A model generated the notes under the pieces. It had not been told where the DNA came from, ran no database searches, and saw only the letters and a program-made list of their open reading frames with translations. This document shows, piece by piece, positions 1 through 8,733 of a stretch of 64,000 bases of DNA. Source of the stretch: Planomicrobium sp. YIM 101495 (GTDB lineage Bacteria; Bacillota; Bacilli; Bacillales_A; Planococcaceae); the NCBI RefSeq assembly GCF_009707665.1, contig NZ_WLZW01000001.1, positions 124,001-188,000 on the forward strand, written 5' to 3'. Positions within the stretch are counted from its first letter, which is position 1, and each line of letters opens with the position of its first letter. A program made the translations under genes and the position numbers.

Positions 1-1686
1 ATAGCAGTCATCATTCTAATAGCGGCAATTATTACGGTCTTTTTGTTTCGGAAAAAACACAATGCCGAAATTGAGCGCTTAGAACAACTGAAATTGCAAA
101 TACAGAACAAACCGATTCTTGAAGAACTGACGAAAGTGAAACAACTGAATATGAACGGCCAGACGGAAGAGATGTTCGAGCGCTGGCGCGCGAAATGGAC
201 AGAAGTGATGGACATACATATCCCGAAAGTCGATGCTTCCTTATTCGACGCAGAAGATGCAATCGACCGCCTGCGGTTCCGGAAAGCTTCGGCGATCGAG
301 AAGCAGATCGAAAAAGACATCGAAGAGTGCGACAAGGAAATGACGAAGATCCTGAACGAACTGGAAGAACTGATCGGCAGTGAAGAGAAGAATCGCACGG
401 AAATGGATGTATTGAAAGAACAATACAAACTTGCGCGCAAAAAACTTCTTGCCCATCAATACTCATTCGGCGTCGCTGCAGAGCCGCTGGAAAAACGTCT
501 TGAATCATTCGCTCCCGCTTTCAAGGAATATGATGAACTGACGGATCAAGGCAACTATTTGGCTGCCCGCGAAATCGTCATCGGTCTACTCGGTCAAGGA
601 ACGGAAACGTTCACATTGATCGAAGAAGTTCCAACATTGCTTTCTGAGATCCAATCGAAGATCCCAGCGAGCATCAACGAGCTGAAAAGCGGCCAACGTG
701 AGATGGAAGAACAGACCTATTACTTGGGGCACCTTGAACTGACAGGGAAGCTCGACGCAATGGAAGCGGAACTTGCGGAATTGAAAGTGCAAGTATCCGA
801 GATGAATACCGCTCCGGTGAAAGTGCGGATCCAGGAAATGAAAGATGAAATCGAATCATTCTACGATCTTCTTGAGGATGAAGTGGAAGCGAAGCATTTC
901 GTGGAAGCTCATCAAGAAGAGACGGCAATGCAATTGGAACAAGCGATTGCGGATGCGAAAGAAATTTCAGCTGAAGCTGCACTTGTTCAACGCACATACA
1001 AGCTCCCTGAGCAGGAAGCAGCGATTCCGAAAGATCTGCAAAGTCAATTGGAGAAAATGTACCAGCGTTTCGAATTGCTGCATTCGCGTACAGAAGAGCA
1101 GCAGTCTGCGTATTCCGGATTGTCGGAGGAATTGGAAGATGTCCGTGCAGAGCTGTTGAAAGTACAAGGAGCACAGGCGGCGTTTTCACAATCGCTGCGT
1201 GATCTGCGTGTCGAAGAGAACGGTGCGAGAAGCCGTGTCGAGGAATTGAAGCGTCAATTGATCGACACGGACCGGATTTTGCACAAAGCGAATATCCCGG
1301 GGATCCCGGAAGAACTTGACGCACGCTTTGAAGAAGCGGAAGAGGATTTATTCGTCGTCATCAAAGCGTTGAACGAAGTCCCGTTGAACATGAAGCAAGT
1401 GAGCCAGCATTTGGCCAAAGCGGAAATGAGCATCGAAGAAGTCGCGAAACGGACAGACGAAACGATCGAGAACGTGGAACTTGTCGAACGGATCATCCAA
1501 TACGGGAACCGTTACCGGAAAGCAGACCAGCAATTGGACGGCAAACTGAAGGAAGCGGAAGAATCGTTCAGACAACTCCGATATGCGAAGGCGCTTGAAG
1601 AAGCGGCGACAGCAGTCGAAGATTTCGAACCAGGCTCGATGAAGCGCATTGAAGTACTTTCAAAAGAAGAAGCGTGGCGCATGTAA
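1..1686 (+). CDS. ezrA: Septation ring formation regulator EzrA (5' end outside window)
   Basis: EzrA is a membrane-anchored spectrin-like protein that binds FtsZ and helps control Z-ring assembly at the cell centre. The reading frame is open from base 1, and the first 16 codons (roughly IAVIILIAAIITVFLF) are a membrane helix followed by a basic FRKK stop-transfer, as in the family's single N-terminal anchor. The real start therefore lies just upstream of the window, and a TTG at 43 inside this helix is not the start. The rest is long charged helix and coiled coil with heptad-like E/K/L content and no globular domain. About 560 residues are visible, matching the usual length. The gene ends 57 bp before nifZ with a terminator between them. 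Confidence 0.95.
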   Translation: MAVIILIAAIITVFLFRKKHNAEIERLEQLKLQIQNKPILEELTKVKQLNMNGQTEEMFERWRAKWTEVMDIHIPKVDASLFDAEDAIDRLRFRKASAIEKQIEKDIEECDKEMTKILNELEELIGSEEKNRTEMDVLKEQYKLARKKLLAHQYSFGVAAEPLEKRLESFAPAFKEYDELTDQGNYLAAREIVIGLLGQGTETFTLIEEVPTLLSEIQSKIPASINELKSGQREMEEQTYYLGHLELTGKLDAMEAELAELKVQVSEMNTAPVKVRIQEMKDEIESFYDLLEDEVEAKHFVEAHQEETAMQLEQAIADAKEISAEAALVQRTYKLPEQEAAIPKDLQSQLEKMYQRFELLHSRTEEQQSAYSGLSEELEDVRAELLKVQGAQAAFSQSLRDLRVEENGARSRVEELKRQLIDTDRILHKANIPGIPEELDARFEEAEEDLFVVIKALNEVPLNMKQVSQHLAKAEMSIEEVAKRTDETIENVELVERIIQYGNRYRKADQQLDGKLKEAEESFRQLRYAKALEEAATAVEDFEPGSMKRIEVLSKEEAWRM

Positions 1687-1696
1687 TAGATTGACG

Positions 1697-1730
1697 AAAA
1701 CCATCAGCGTTCTGCTGATGGTTTTCTTTT
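1697..1730 (+). terminator. Rho-independent terminator after ezrA
   Basis: A 12-bp stem (AAAACCATCAGC pairing with GCTGATGGTTTT) with a 5-nt loop runs into TTCTTTT, directly after the ezrA stop codon. Confidence 0.85.
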
Positions 1731-1743
1731 CGGAGGGAAACAG

Positions 1744-2847
1744 ATGATCTACTTGGACAATAGTGCAACGACGAAGCCGCGGGAAGAAGTGCTGGAGACT
1801 TTTGTAAAAGCGAGTGCACAATTTTATGCAAATCCGGCATCCCTTCATACATTGGGGAACGCAGCGGAAGACTTGCTGGAGAGTGCACGCCGGCAAATCG
1901 CCGGGTCCTTACAGATGGACACCGTTTATTTCACTTCCGGTGGAACGGAAGCGAATAATTTGGCATTGTTCGGTGTCGCGCACACTTATGCACACCGTGG
2001 CAAGCACATCATCACGTGTGTCACGGAGCATCCAGCTGTGTTGAATACAGCACTAGCACTGGAGCGGCAAGGCTTTGAAATCACCCGGCTGCCGGTAGAC
2101 GAAGGTGGCCACATCAGTTTGGAAGACTTGCAGCAAGCATTGCGACCGGATACGATTCTCGTCAGCCTGATGCATGTCAATAACGAGATCGGGACCATCC
2201 ATCCAATAGCGGAAGTCAGTCGGCTGCTTGCCGGCAAGCGTATTTTCCTTCATGTGGACGCGGTGCAAAGTGCCGGGAAATTAGCGCTTCCTGCAGATGC
2301 GATGCCGGATTTGCTGACTGTGTCTGCCCACAAACTGCACGGGTTGAAAGGAAGCGGCATTTTGGCGACCAACAACGTCGAGCTCGCGCCGGTTCTTCAT
2401 GGTGGTGGACAGGAAAGCGGTGTGCGGAGTGGGACGGTATCAGTGCCGCATGCTGCTGCTTTTGCGAAAGCGTTGAGGTTGGCAACACCATCGCCGGATC
2501 AAAGGGCTTGGAACAATGACCTGCGAACGTTCCTTTCAACATTTGAACGCGTGAAAATCGTTTCACCACAAGGGGCAGCACCGCATATTTTGGCGGTTGC
2601 TGTAAGAGGTGTAAAAGGGGAAGTAATCGTCTCCGGTTTGCAGCAGCAAGGCGTCGTCGTCTCGACTTCCAGCGCCTGTTCGTCGAAGAACACGAAGACA
2701 AGCCATGTAATCGAAGCAATCAGACTTCCGCAACCTTACCGCAACGGCGTCATCCGGATCAGTTTCGGAGATTTTACAAATCGCACGGACATTGATAAAT
2801 TTAAACAGGCATTCCAGAATGTTTATGAAGTGATCAAAGGAGTTTAA
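1744..2847 (+). CDS. nifZ: Cysteine desulfurase (IscS/NifS type) paired with ThiI
   Basis: PLP-dependent enzyme that takes sulfur from L-cysteine as an enzyme persulfide. The N-terminus MIYLDNSATTKP is typical. SGGTEANN and SAHKLHG (the Schiff-base lysine) are present, and the loop STSSACSS holds the catalytic cysteine. Length is 367 aa against about 380 in the family. The ATG at 1744 follows GGAGGG. The gene lies 4 bp before thiI, the arrangement in which B. subtilis NifZ hands sulfur to ThiI for 4-thiouridine in tRNA. That partnership is inferred from position, since general IscS paralogues look alike. Confidence 0.92.
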   Translation: MIYLDNSATTKPREEVLETFVKASAQFYANPASLHTLGNAAEDLLESARRQIAGSLQMDTVYFTSGGTEANNLALFGVAHTYAHRGKHIITCVTEHPAVLNTALALERQGFEITRLPVDEGGHISLEDLQQALRPDTILVSLMHVNNEIGTIHPIAEVSRLLAGKRIFLHVDAVQSAGKLALPADAMPDLLTVSAHKLHGLKGSGILATNNVELAPVLHGGGQESGVRSGTVSVPHAAAFAKALRLATPSPDQRAWNNDLRTFLSTFERVKIVSPQGAAPHILAVAVRGVKGEVIVSGLQQQGVVVSTSSACSSKNTKTSHVIEAIRLPQPYRNGVIRISFGDFTNRTDIDKFKQAFQNVYEVIKGV

Positions 2848-2851
2848 ATAG

Positions 2852-4054
2852 ATGAAAACAAATCAAGTATTGATCCGTTACGGAGAATTATCGACGAAAG
2901 GGAAGAACAGAAAGTCGTTCATCTCGCATCTCCGAGAAAACATCCGGCAAACGTTGTCCGATCTTTCTTCTTTCAAGATCCGCGCTGAACGTGACCGGAT
3001 GTTTATCTTCTGTGAAAATGAGCGGGAGATGGAAGAAATCATCGTCCGCCTGCCGTCCGTCTTCGGGATCCAATCGTTCAGCCCGGTCATCGAATGCGGG
3101 CATGAGCCGGAGCAGCTCAAGGTGACAGCGAAGGAAGTCATCAGCAAGCTAGATACGGAAGGCAAATCTTTCAAAGTGACCGTTAAGCGTCCGTACAAAG
3201 CATACCCGTTGGAGAAGCTCGAGATCATGAAAGAAATCGGTTCGCATGTTCTCCGCAATTTTCCGGAGCTTCACGTGCAGATGCAAAAACCGGATATTGA
3301 ATTGAAGGTCGAGATCCGTGAAGAAGCGGCATATTTGATGGCTGAAGTCATCCAAGGTGCGGGTGGTTTGCCGGTCGGTGCTGGCGGCAAAGCGCTCCTC
3401 ATGCTTTCGGGTGGCATCGACAGTCCGGTGGCAGGCTACTACATGCTGAAGCGTGGGGTCCGTCTCGAACTCATCCACTTTTTCAGTCCGCCATATACGA
3501 ACGAGCGAGCGAAAGAGAAAGTGTTTGATTTAGCAGAACGCTTGAGCCGTTACGGCGCATCCATCAAGCTTCACATCATCCCGTTCACGGAACTTCAGCA
3601 GCAAGTGCACAAGCAGATGCCGGAGAATATCACGATGACATCTACACGACGCATGATGCTTCGGATCGCGGAGCGTGTCATGAAAGAGGTCGATGCCAAA
3701 GCGATCATTAACGGGGAAAGTCTCGGTCAAGTTGCGAGCCAGACAATCGACAGCATGCACGCGATCAATGCGGTCACGTCGGCACCGATCTTACGTCCAC
3801 TCGTCGCGATGGATAAGCTGGAGATCATCGACGTCGCGCAAAAAATCGACACGTACGATATTTCGATCCGTCCATATGAAGATTGTTGTACGATTTTCAC
3901 GCCTGCCAATCCGAAGACGAAACCGAAGCTTGAGAAGGTCGAGCATTATGAAAGCTACCTCGATTTCGATTCGCTAATCGAAGAATGCGTTGCGCAGCGT
4001 GAAGTCATTAAATTCCCGCGTGTCGACAAGAAAGAATTCGAAGATTTACTTTGA
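2852..4054 (+). CDS. thiI: tRNA 4-thiouridine synthetase ThiI
   Basis: Adenylates U8 of tRNA and thiolates it with sulfur from the adjacent cysteine desulfurase. The order is an N-terminal ferredoxin-like region, a THUMP domain (about residues 60-165), then a PP-loop ATPase with LSGGIDSPVAGY at about 185. The 400 aa length matches the Bacillus protein, which lacks the C-terminal rhodanese domain of the E. coli enzyme. YEDCCTIF near the C-terminus contains candidate sulfur-relay cysteines. The ATG at 2852 is preceded by AAAGGAG. Co-transcription with nifZ is likely from the 4-bp gap. Confidence 0.96.
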   Translation: MKTNQVLIRYGELSTKGKNRKSFISHLRENIRQTLSDLSSFKIRAERDRMFIFCENEREMEEIIVRLPSVFGIQSFSPVIECGHEPEQLKVTAKEVISKLDTEGKSFKVTVKRPYKAYPLEKLEIMKEIGSHVLRNFPELHVQMQKPDIELKVEIREEAAYLMAEVIQGAGGLPVGAGGKALLMLSGGIDSPVAGYYMLKRGVRLELIHFFSPPYTNERAKEKVFDLAERLSRYGASIKLHIIPFTELQQQVHKQMPENITMTSTRRMMLRIAERVMKEVDAKAIINGESLGQVASQTIDSMHAINAVTSAPILRPLVAMDKLEIIDVAQKIDTYDISIRPYEDCCTIFTPANPKTKPKLEKVEHYESYLDFDSLIEECVAQREVIKFPRVDKKEFEDLL

Positions 4055-4064
4055 AAAGTGCGAG

Positions 4065-4106
4065 CAGCGCATCCAAGGCAGTGAACCTTGGATGCGCTGT
4101 TTTTTT
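4065..4106 (+). terminator. Strong terminator after thiI
   Basis: A perfect 14-bp stem (CAGCGCATCCAAGG with its complement) and 7-nt loop, followed by a T run, starts 11 bp after the thiI stop. Confidence 0.93.
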
Positions 4107-4113
4107 GATTTTG

Positions 4114-4253
4114 CAACCAATTGCTCCTGCATCGCTTCGCTGCTTCGTCGCAGAAGTAGTAGCCAGACTGCCTCTGGCTACTACAACCAATTGCTCCTGC
4201 ATCGCTTCGCTGCTTCGTCGCAGAAGTAGTAGCCAGACTGCCTCTGGCTACTA
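4114..4253 (+). repeat. Tandem duplication of a 70-bp unit with internal hairpin
   Basis: Two essentially identical 70-bp units lie head to tail (4114-4183 and 4184-4253). Each carries the inverted repeat GTAGTAGCCAG / CTGGCTACTAC (11 bp, 7-nt loop). A 20-base stretch of each unit (4122-4141 and 4192-4211) recurs on the other strand at 43523-43542, so this is a dispersed repeat. It occupies most of the 347-bp gap between thiI and the acyl-CoA synthetase. No gene is supported here; short open frames through it are the repeat itself. Confidence 0.85.
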
Positions 4254-4320
4254 CTTTGCAACGATCCCCCCAACCTAACAAACACCTTCACCCAGCAAGG
4301 CGTTCTGTCATTTTTGTAAA

Positions 4321-4335
4321 ATTATTCTGAATAAT
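4321..4335 (+). promoter_or_regulatory. Candidate operator palindrome ahead of acyl-CoA synthetase
   Basis: ATTATTC-T-GAATAAT is a perfect 15-bp palindrome lying just upstream of a TATAAT -10 hexamer at 4360-4365. Its position overlaps or abuts the expected -35 region, which itself is poor (ATTTTA at 4337-4342, 17-bp spacer). The geometry suits a repressor or activator site. The cognate regulator is unknown. Confidence 0.4.
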
Positions 4336-4401
4336 AATTTTAAACAAACTTTATTGAGGTATAATAATAATTGGAGTATTTACAACAAAGGAGAGATTCA
4401 G

Positions 4402-5976
4402 ATGACTACACAAAATTTGCATGCACCAGAATCGTATAACTTGGTCGAGGAAATCGAGCGTTATGCCACCGGGGAAGGCAAACTTGCAATTCACTGGGAG
4501 AACGATCAAGGGGACCAGAAAGAGATTACCTATGACGAGCTGATCAAGCGAGCGAACCGTGCTGCGAACAGCTTCGAAAAAGTGGGATTGAAAAAAGGCG
4601 ATATCGTCCTGGTCATGGTACCGCGACTTGTCGAAGCATACGTTACATATATCGGCGCATTGAAAGCTGGATTAGTCGTAATTCCGAGCTCTGAAATGCT
4701 GCGTGCGAAAGATATTTCTTACCGATTGACGCATAGTGATGCGAAAGCTGTCATTGCGTATGAGCCATTCGTGGATCAGTTCGAAGGGGTAGCCGAACTG
4801 GACAACGTTGTGAAATTCGTCATCGGGAAAGCTGGAGAAACTTGGGTTTCCTTGACTGATGAAATCGAACAAGCTTCTGATGTCTATAAAGACCCTGGCA
4901 CGAAGAGCAGTGACATGGCGTTCCTTTCATACACGTCTGGGACCACAGGCAATCCGAAAGGTGCAGTACATAGCCACGGCTGGGCATATGCGCATCTTCG
5001 CACATCAGCTGAACATTGGTTAGGGGCAACTGAAGGAGACCTTGTTTGGGCAACTGCAAGTCCAGGCTGGCAGAAGTGGATCTGGAGTCCGTTCCTTGCA
5101 ACACTTGGAAGCGGCGCGACTGGGTTCGTCTACAACGGCAAGTTCGACGCGACAGTTTACTTGGAGCTTTTGCAAGAGCGTAAAATCAATGTTCTTTGCT
5201 GTACGCCGACAGAATACCGGATCATGGCGAAACAGCCGGACCTTGGTTCATACGACTTGTCATCACTTCACAGTGCAGTTTCAGCAGGCGAGCCGCTGAA
5301 CGGTGAAGTCATCAATGTCTTCCAGGACAAATTCGGCTTGGAAGTACGCGATGGTTATGGCCAGACAGAGAACACTCTTCTGGTCGGTGTCATGAAGGGC
5401 ATGGAGTCCCGTGCAGGTTCGATGGGGAAACCGACACCGGGGAACCGTGTCGAGATCGTCAACGAATTCGGCGAGCCAGCTGAAGTCGGTGAAGTAGGGG
5501 ATATCGCAGTTCACGTCGAAACAGCTGCGCTGTTCAAAGAATACTTCAAAGACGAAGAGCGGACGAAAATGCAGTACCGTGGCGATTACTACATTACGGG
5601 CGATAAAGCAGCTAAAGATGAAGACGGCTACTTCTGGTTTGAAGGCCGCGGCGATGACATCATCATTTCTTCTGGCTACACAATTGGGCCGTTCGAAGTT
5701 GAAGATGCACTCGTCAAGCACCCAGCGGTACAAGAGTGTGCGGTTGTCGGTTCACCAGATGAAATCCGTGGTGCAATTGTCAAAGCATTCGTCGTTCTAG
5801 TCGAAGGACAGGAAGGAACGGAAGAATTAGTGAAGGACCTTCAAAACCACGTGAAAGAAATGACAGCACCATACAAATATCCACGTTCAATCGAATTCCG
5901 CACAGAACTGCCGAAGACGGCTTCTGGTAAGATTCGCCGCGTGGAGTTGCGCAAAGCAGAACAACAAAAGAAATGA
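4402..5976 (+). CDS. ytcI: AMP-forming acyl-CoA synthetase, YtcI/MbcS-like
   Basis: ANL-superfamily ligase that joins a carboxylic acid to CoA through an acyl-adenylate. The P-loop motif YTSGTTGNPKGAVHSH (about residues 178-193), the A5-type DGYGQTE, the hinge-region ITGDKAAKDEDGYFWFEGR and the C-terminal lysine in PKTASGKIRR are all present. In Bacillales this subfamily sits at this locus and is thought to prefer short or branched acids such as 2-methylbutyrate. That substrate is inferred from family and place only. ATG 4402 is chosen because AAAGGAGA precedes it by 6 bp; an in-frame upstream start at 4354 has no ribosome site. Length 524 aa. Confidence 0.88.
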   Translation: MTTQNLHAPESYNLVEEIERYATGEGKLAIHWENDQGDQKEITYDELIKRANRAANSFEKVGLKKGDIVLVMVPRLVEAYVTYIGALKAGLVVIPSSEMLRAKDISYRLTHSDAKAVIAYEPFVDQFEGVAELDNVVKFVIGKAGETWVSLTDEIEQASDVYKDPGTKSSDMAFLSYTSGTTGNPKGAVHSHGWAYAHLRTSAEHWLGATEGDLVWATASPGWQKWIWSPFLATLGSGATGFVYNGKFDATVYLELLQERKINVLCCTPTEYRIMAKQPDLGSYDLSSLHSAVSAGEPLNGEVINVFQDKFGLEVRDGYGQTENTLLVGVMKGMESRAGSMGKPTPGNRVEIVNEFGEPAEVGEVGDIAVHVETAALFKEYFKDEERTKMQYRGDYYITGDKAAKDEDGYFWFEGRGDDIIISSGYTIGPFEVEDALVKHPAVQECAVVGSPDEIRGAIVKAFVVLVEGQEGTEELVKDLQNHVKEMTAPYKYPRSIEFRTELPKTASGKIRRVELRKAEQQKK

Positions 5977-5984
5977 CTTTCCGG

Positions 5985-6027
5985 AAACTGTGTGTCATCC
6001 CGTAAATGGGATATGCACAGTTTTCAT
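5985..6027 (+). terminator. Terminator after acyl-CoA synthetase
   Basis: AAACTGTG...ATCCC pairs with GGGAT...CACAGTTT as an interrupted long stem and is followed by a T-rich TTCATTT. Confidence 0.7.
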
Positions 6028-6103
6028 TTATATCGAAATGGATTCAAATGGGCTATAGTGTAATAAAGCGAAAGTAAAATACACGACGATTGGTGCGATC
6101 ACG

Positions 6104-7021
6104 ATGACAGATGAAAAAAGAGGGATAGTTCTTACCGTTTTTACGTACATGATCTGGGGGATGCTGCCGATTTTTTGGAAGCAAGTCGAACACGTCCCGG
6201 CAGATGAATTACTGGCAGCACGTATTGTCTTTGCCTTCATCCTGACTGTGCTGCTCATCATCACGCTCGGTGGCGGGAAGCAGTGGATCGCGGATATCAA
6301 ATCATTGTGGCGCGACAAGAAGAAGTTCTTCACGCTGATGCTGGCGTCGCTCTTCATCTCGGGCAACTGGTTCCTCTACATATATGCTGTCACGAATGAT
6401 CACATCGTCGAGACGAGTCTCGGCTACTACATCAACCCTCTCATTTCGATGCTGATCGGGGCGATTGTCTTGAAGGAAAAACTATCGCCGTCGATCAAAA
6501 TTTCCTTCGTCCTTGCGGCAGTCGGCGTGACGATTTTGACCATCTCGTATGGATCCTTGCCATGGCTCGCAATCGGGATGGCTACTACTTTCGCGACCTA
6601 TGGCTACATCAAGAAAACGATCCAGCTCAACGCCTTGCGTGGGTTGGCGATCGAGACGCTATTTGTCCTGCCGGTTGCACTCGGCTATTACGTCTATTTG
6701 TTCGTGGATGGCCGCGCCGCCATCGGACATACCGGCTTATCGACCGATTTTATGCTGATTATCAGTGGAGCGGCGACAGCACTGCCGCTATGGCTCTTCG
6801 CAATTGCGGCACCGCTCATCCCTTTGTATGTCGTCGGCTTCCTGCAGTACATCGCGCCGACATTGATGCTCGTCATCGGTGTCTTCCTTTACGGAGAAGC
6901 ATTCGGCGCAATCGACTTGCTGTCCTTCTCACTGATCTGGGCCGCTTTGGTCTTATTTACAGGGACGAAAGTGGTGGAAGCGCGGAAGAGGTACAAGGAC
7001 AAAAGATCGACTTTACGCTGA
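6104..7021 (+). CDS. rarD: RarD-type EamA-family permease
   Basis: Integral membrane protein of the drug/metabolite transporter superfamily, RarD (chloramphenicol-sensitive protein) subfamily; the transported substrate is unknown. About ten hydrophobic helices make two EamA halves. The opening residues TVFTYMIWGMLPIFWKQ and the motif WFLYIYAV...SLGYYINPL are typical of RarD. Length 305 aa is normal. No good Shine-Dalgarno precedes ATG 6104, so expression may be weak or the start uncertain. It stands alone between a terminator and the sigma-W-type sppA promoter. Confidence 0.85.
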   Translation: MTDEKRGIVLTVFTYMIWGMLPIFWKQVEHVPADELLAARIVFAFILTVLLIITLGGGKQWIADIKSLWRDKKKFFTLMLASLFISGNWFLYIYAVTNDHIVETSLGYYINPLISMLIGAIVLKEKLSPSIKISFVLAAVGVTILTISYGSLPWLAIGMATTFATYGYIKKTIQLNALRGLAIETLFVLPVALGYYVYLFVDGRAAIGHTGLSTDFMLIISGAATALPLWLFAIAAPLIPLYVVGFLQYIAPTLMLVIGVFLYGEAFGAIDLLSFSLIWAALVLFTGTKVVEARKRYKDKRSTLR

Positions 7022-7035
7022 AAATGATGGAATGA

Positions 7036-7064
7036 CGAAACGTTTTATCATGTAGGTCGTATAA
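7036..7064 (+). promoter_or_regulatory. Sigma-W-type promoter of sppA-yteJ
   Basis: CGAAAC at 7036-7041 and CGTATAA from 7058 are separated by exactly 16 bp. This fits the ECF sigma-W consensus TGAAAC-N16-CGTA with one mismatch. sppA and yteJ belong to the sigma-W regulon in B. subtilis, which supports the call. Confidence 0.75.
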
Positions 7065-7095
7065 GTTACAGTAGAGAGAGAAGGAGGAATGGAAA

Positions 7096-8109
7096 ATGAA
7101 TATGAAACGTTGGATTGCATTAGGAGCAGCAGCATTGGTTTTGTTCATCTCGATCGCTGTCAGTTCTGCGTATGCGATTTTTCAAGCAACCTTATCGACG
7201 AGCTTTGATGACATGTTAATGGCGACGGATACGGAGCTCGGTGAAAATATCATCGAGAGCGGGGATCTGAACAACCGGATCGCCGTGCTGAATGTGGATG
7301 GCGTCATCCAGGACACAGGAAGTACTTCGCCGTTCTTCGGAACTGTTGGCTATGACCATAAACTGTTCATGGAACAACTGGAGCAGATCCGGAACGACGA
7401 TACGATCAAAGGTGTCGTATTGAAAGTCAATTCGCCAGGTGGCGGAGTCGTGGAATCAGCACAGATTTACGATAAGATCATCGAAATTCAAGAAGAGACG
7501 GAAAAAGCATTCTATGTCTCGATGGGATCGATGGCAGCTTCCGGTGGGTATTACATAGCTGCTCCGGCCGATAAGATTTTCGTCAGCGAAGAGACATTGA
7601 CAGGTTCGATCGGCGTCATCATGGAGAGCGTCAATTACGGCGAGTTGGCTGAACGTTACGGAATCGACTTCGTGACGATCAAATCCGGTCCGTACAAAGA
7701 TATTTTAAGCCCTTCACGTGAAATGACAGATGATGAACGCGCATTGCTCCAGGAAATGTTGGACAGCTCGTATGAAGCGTTCGTCGATGTCATCGAAGCA
7801 GGACGTGGAATGTCCGAGGAGCAAGTGAAGACGTTCGCGGATGGCCGCATCATGAACGGTCGCCAAGCAGTCGATCAAGGACTGGCGGATGACTTCGGTT
7901 ATGCAGAAGATACGATTGCAGCGATCAAAACGGATCTAGGTGTCGAGAATGCGACTGTATTCGAATACGGCATCGGCGACAGCTGGGGATCATTGTTCTC
8001 AGCGAAAGCAGGTTCATTGTTCGGAGCGAGTGCGGAAGAACAAGCCATTGCGAAACTATTGGCAGATTACAGCGCACCACGCATGATGTATATTTACGGT
8101 GAGAAATAA
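7096..8109 (+). CDS. sppA: Signal peptide peptidase SppA (S49 protease)
   Basis: Membrane-anchored serine protease that degrades leftover signal peptides and, in B. subtilis, contributes to resistance to envelope-active peptides. An N-terminal membrane helix (about residues 6-28) is followed by the S49 core. Ser149 in MAASGGYY and Lys201 in PYKDILSP align with the Ser/Lys dyad of the B. subtilis enzyme. The 337 aa length equals the family's short form. ATG 7096 follows AAGGAGGAATGG. The gene is transcribed with the RDD protein 12 bp downstream, probably from the sigma-W-type promoter at 7036. Confidence 0.95.
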   Translation: MNMKRWIALGAAALVLFISIAVSSAYAIFQATLSTSFDDMLMATDTELGENIIESGDLNNRIAVLNVDGVIQDTGSTSPFFGTVGYDHKLFMEQLEQIRNDDTIKGVVLKVNSPGGGVVESAQIYDKIIEIQEETEKAFYVSMGSMAASGGYYIAAPADKIFVSEETLTGSIGVIMESVNYGELAERYGIDFVTIKSGPYKDILSPSREMTDDERALLQEMLDSSYEAFVDVIEAGRGMSEEQVKTFADGRIMNGRQAVDQGLADDFGYAEDTIAAIKTDLGVENATVFEYGIGDSWGSLFSAKAGSLFGASAEEQAIAKLLADYSAPRMMYIYGEK

Positions 8110-8121
8110 GGAGGGACGATC

Positions 8122-8700
8122 ATGGCAGAAGATGTACACAATGAAGGACAGGAACGTGTGACATTGGAAAAAGAACGCCACGTCACTCCGCAGTATTCGG
8201 AAACCATCGCGTATGAACGCAAGCCTGCAGGATTTTGGGTGCGTTTTTGGGCGTACTTGCTGGACGTTGCAGTCATCTGGGGCATCACCTCGATCTTGTT
8301 GAAGCCGGTGTTCGGCATACTCGGCATGGAGACGGGCGGAACGGAATGGTACGCACCATACGCGATTTTGTCAGCCATTCTGTTCTACAGCTATTTCGTC
8401 TTGATGACGAAGTTTTTCCGTCAGACACTCGGCAAGATGGTGATGGGGATCCAAGTCGTTTCACTGAAGCAGGAAAAGCTGACATGGGGCACATTGCTGT
8501 TCCGCGAATGGATCGGCCGCTTTTTGTCAGTGACGATTTTGCCACTATATTGGCTTGTCGGTTTTACACCGCTGAAGCAAGGTGTCCATGACTTTATCGC
8601 GGATACAACGGTCATTCATGAAGCCTCTTACCGCGAGCGCAAGGTACGTGTGGAAAGTGTTGGGCGGAATGAGTTGCAACAAACAGAGGCATTCGATTAA
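8122..8700 (+). CDS. yteJ: RDD-family membrane protein YteJ
   Basis: RDD-domain membrane protein (192 aa) of unproven role, partner of SppA. A polar N-terminal tail of about 35 residues precedes the RDD core GFWVRFWAYLLD with its conserved Arg and Asp. Three to four hydrophobic segments follow, together with the typical RQTLGKMVMGIQVV and REWIGR motifs. In B. subtilis YteJ acts with SppA and modulates its protease activity at the membrane. The same coupling is inferred here from the 12-bp spacing and shared promoter. Confidence 0.85.
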   Translation: MAEDVHNEGQERVTLEKERHVTPQYSETIAYERKPAGFWVRFWAYLLDVAVIWGITSILLKPVFGILGMETGGTEWYAPYAILSAILFYSYFVLMTKFFRQTLGKMVMGIQVVSLKQEKLTWGTLLFREWIGRFLSVTILPLYWLVGFTPLKQGVHDFIADTTVIHEASYRERKVRVESVGRNELQQTEAFD

Positions 8701-8733
8701 AATGAAGGAACAATGAGTAGGAGGCGTTCTATT

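Noticed and set aside
674..1324. Minus-strand open frame of 216 codons inside ezrA
   Set aside because: Antisense shadow with no start context; ezrA is certain here.
4055..4281. Short frames across the thiI downstream repeat
   Set aside because: They read the 70-bp duplicated repeat and its hairpins and lack ribosome sites.
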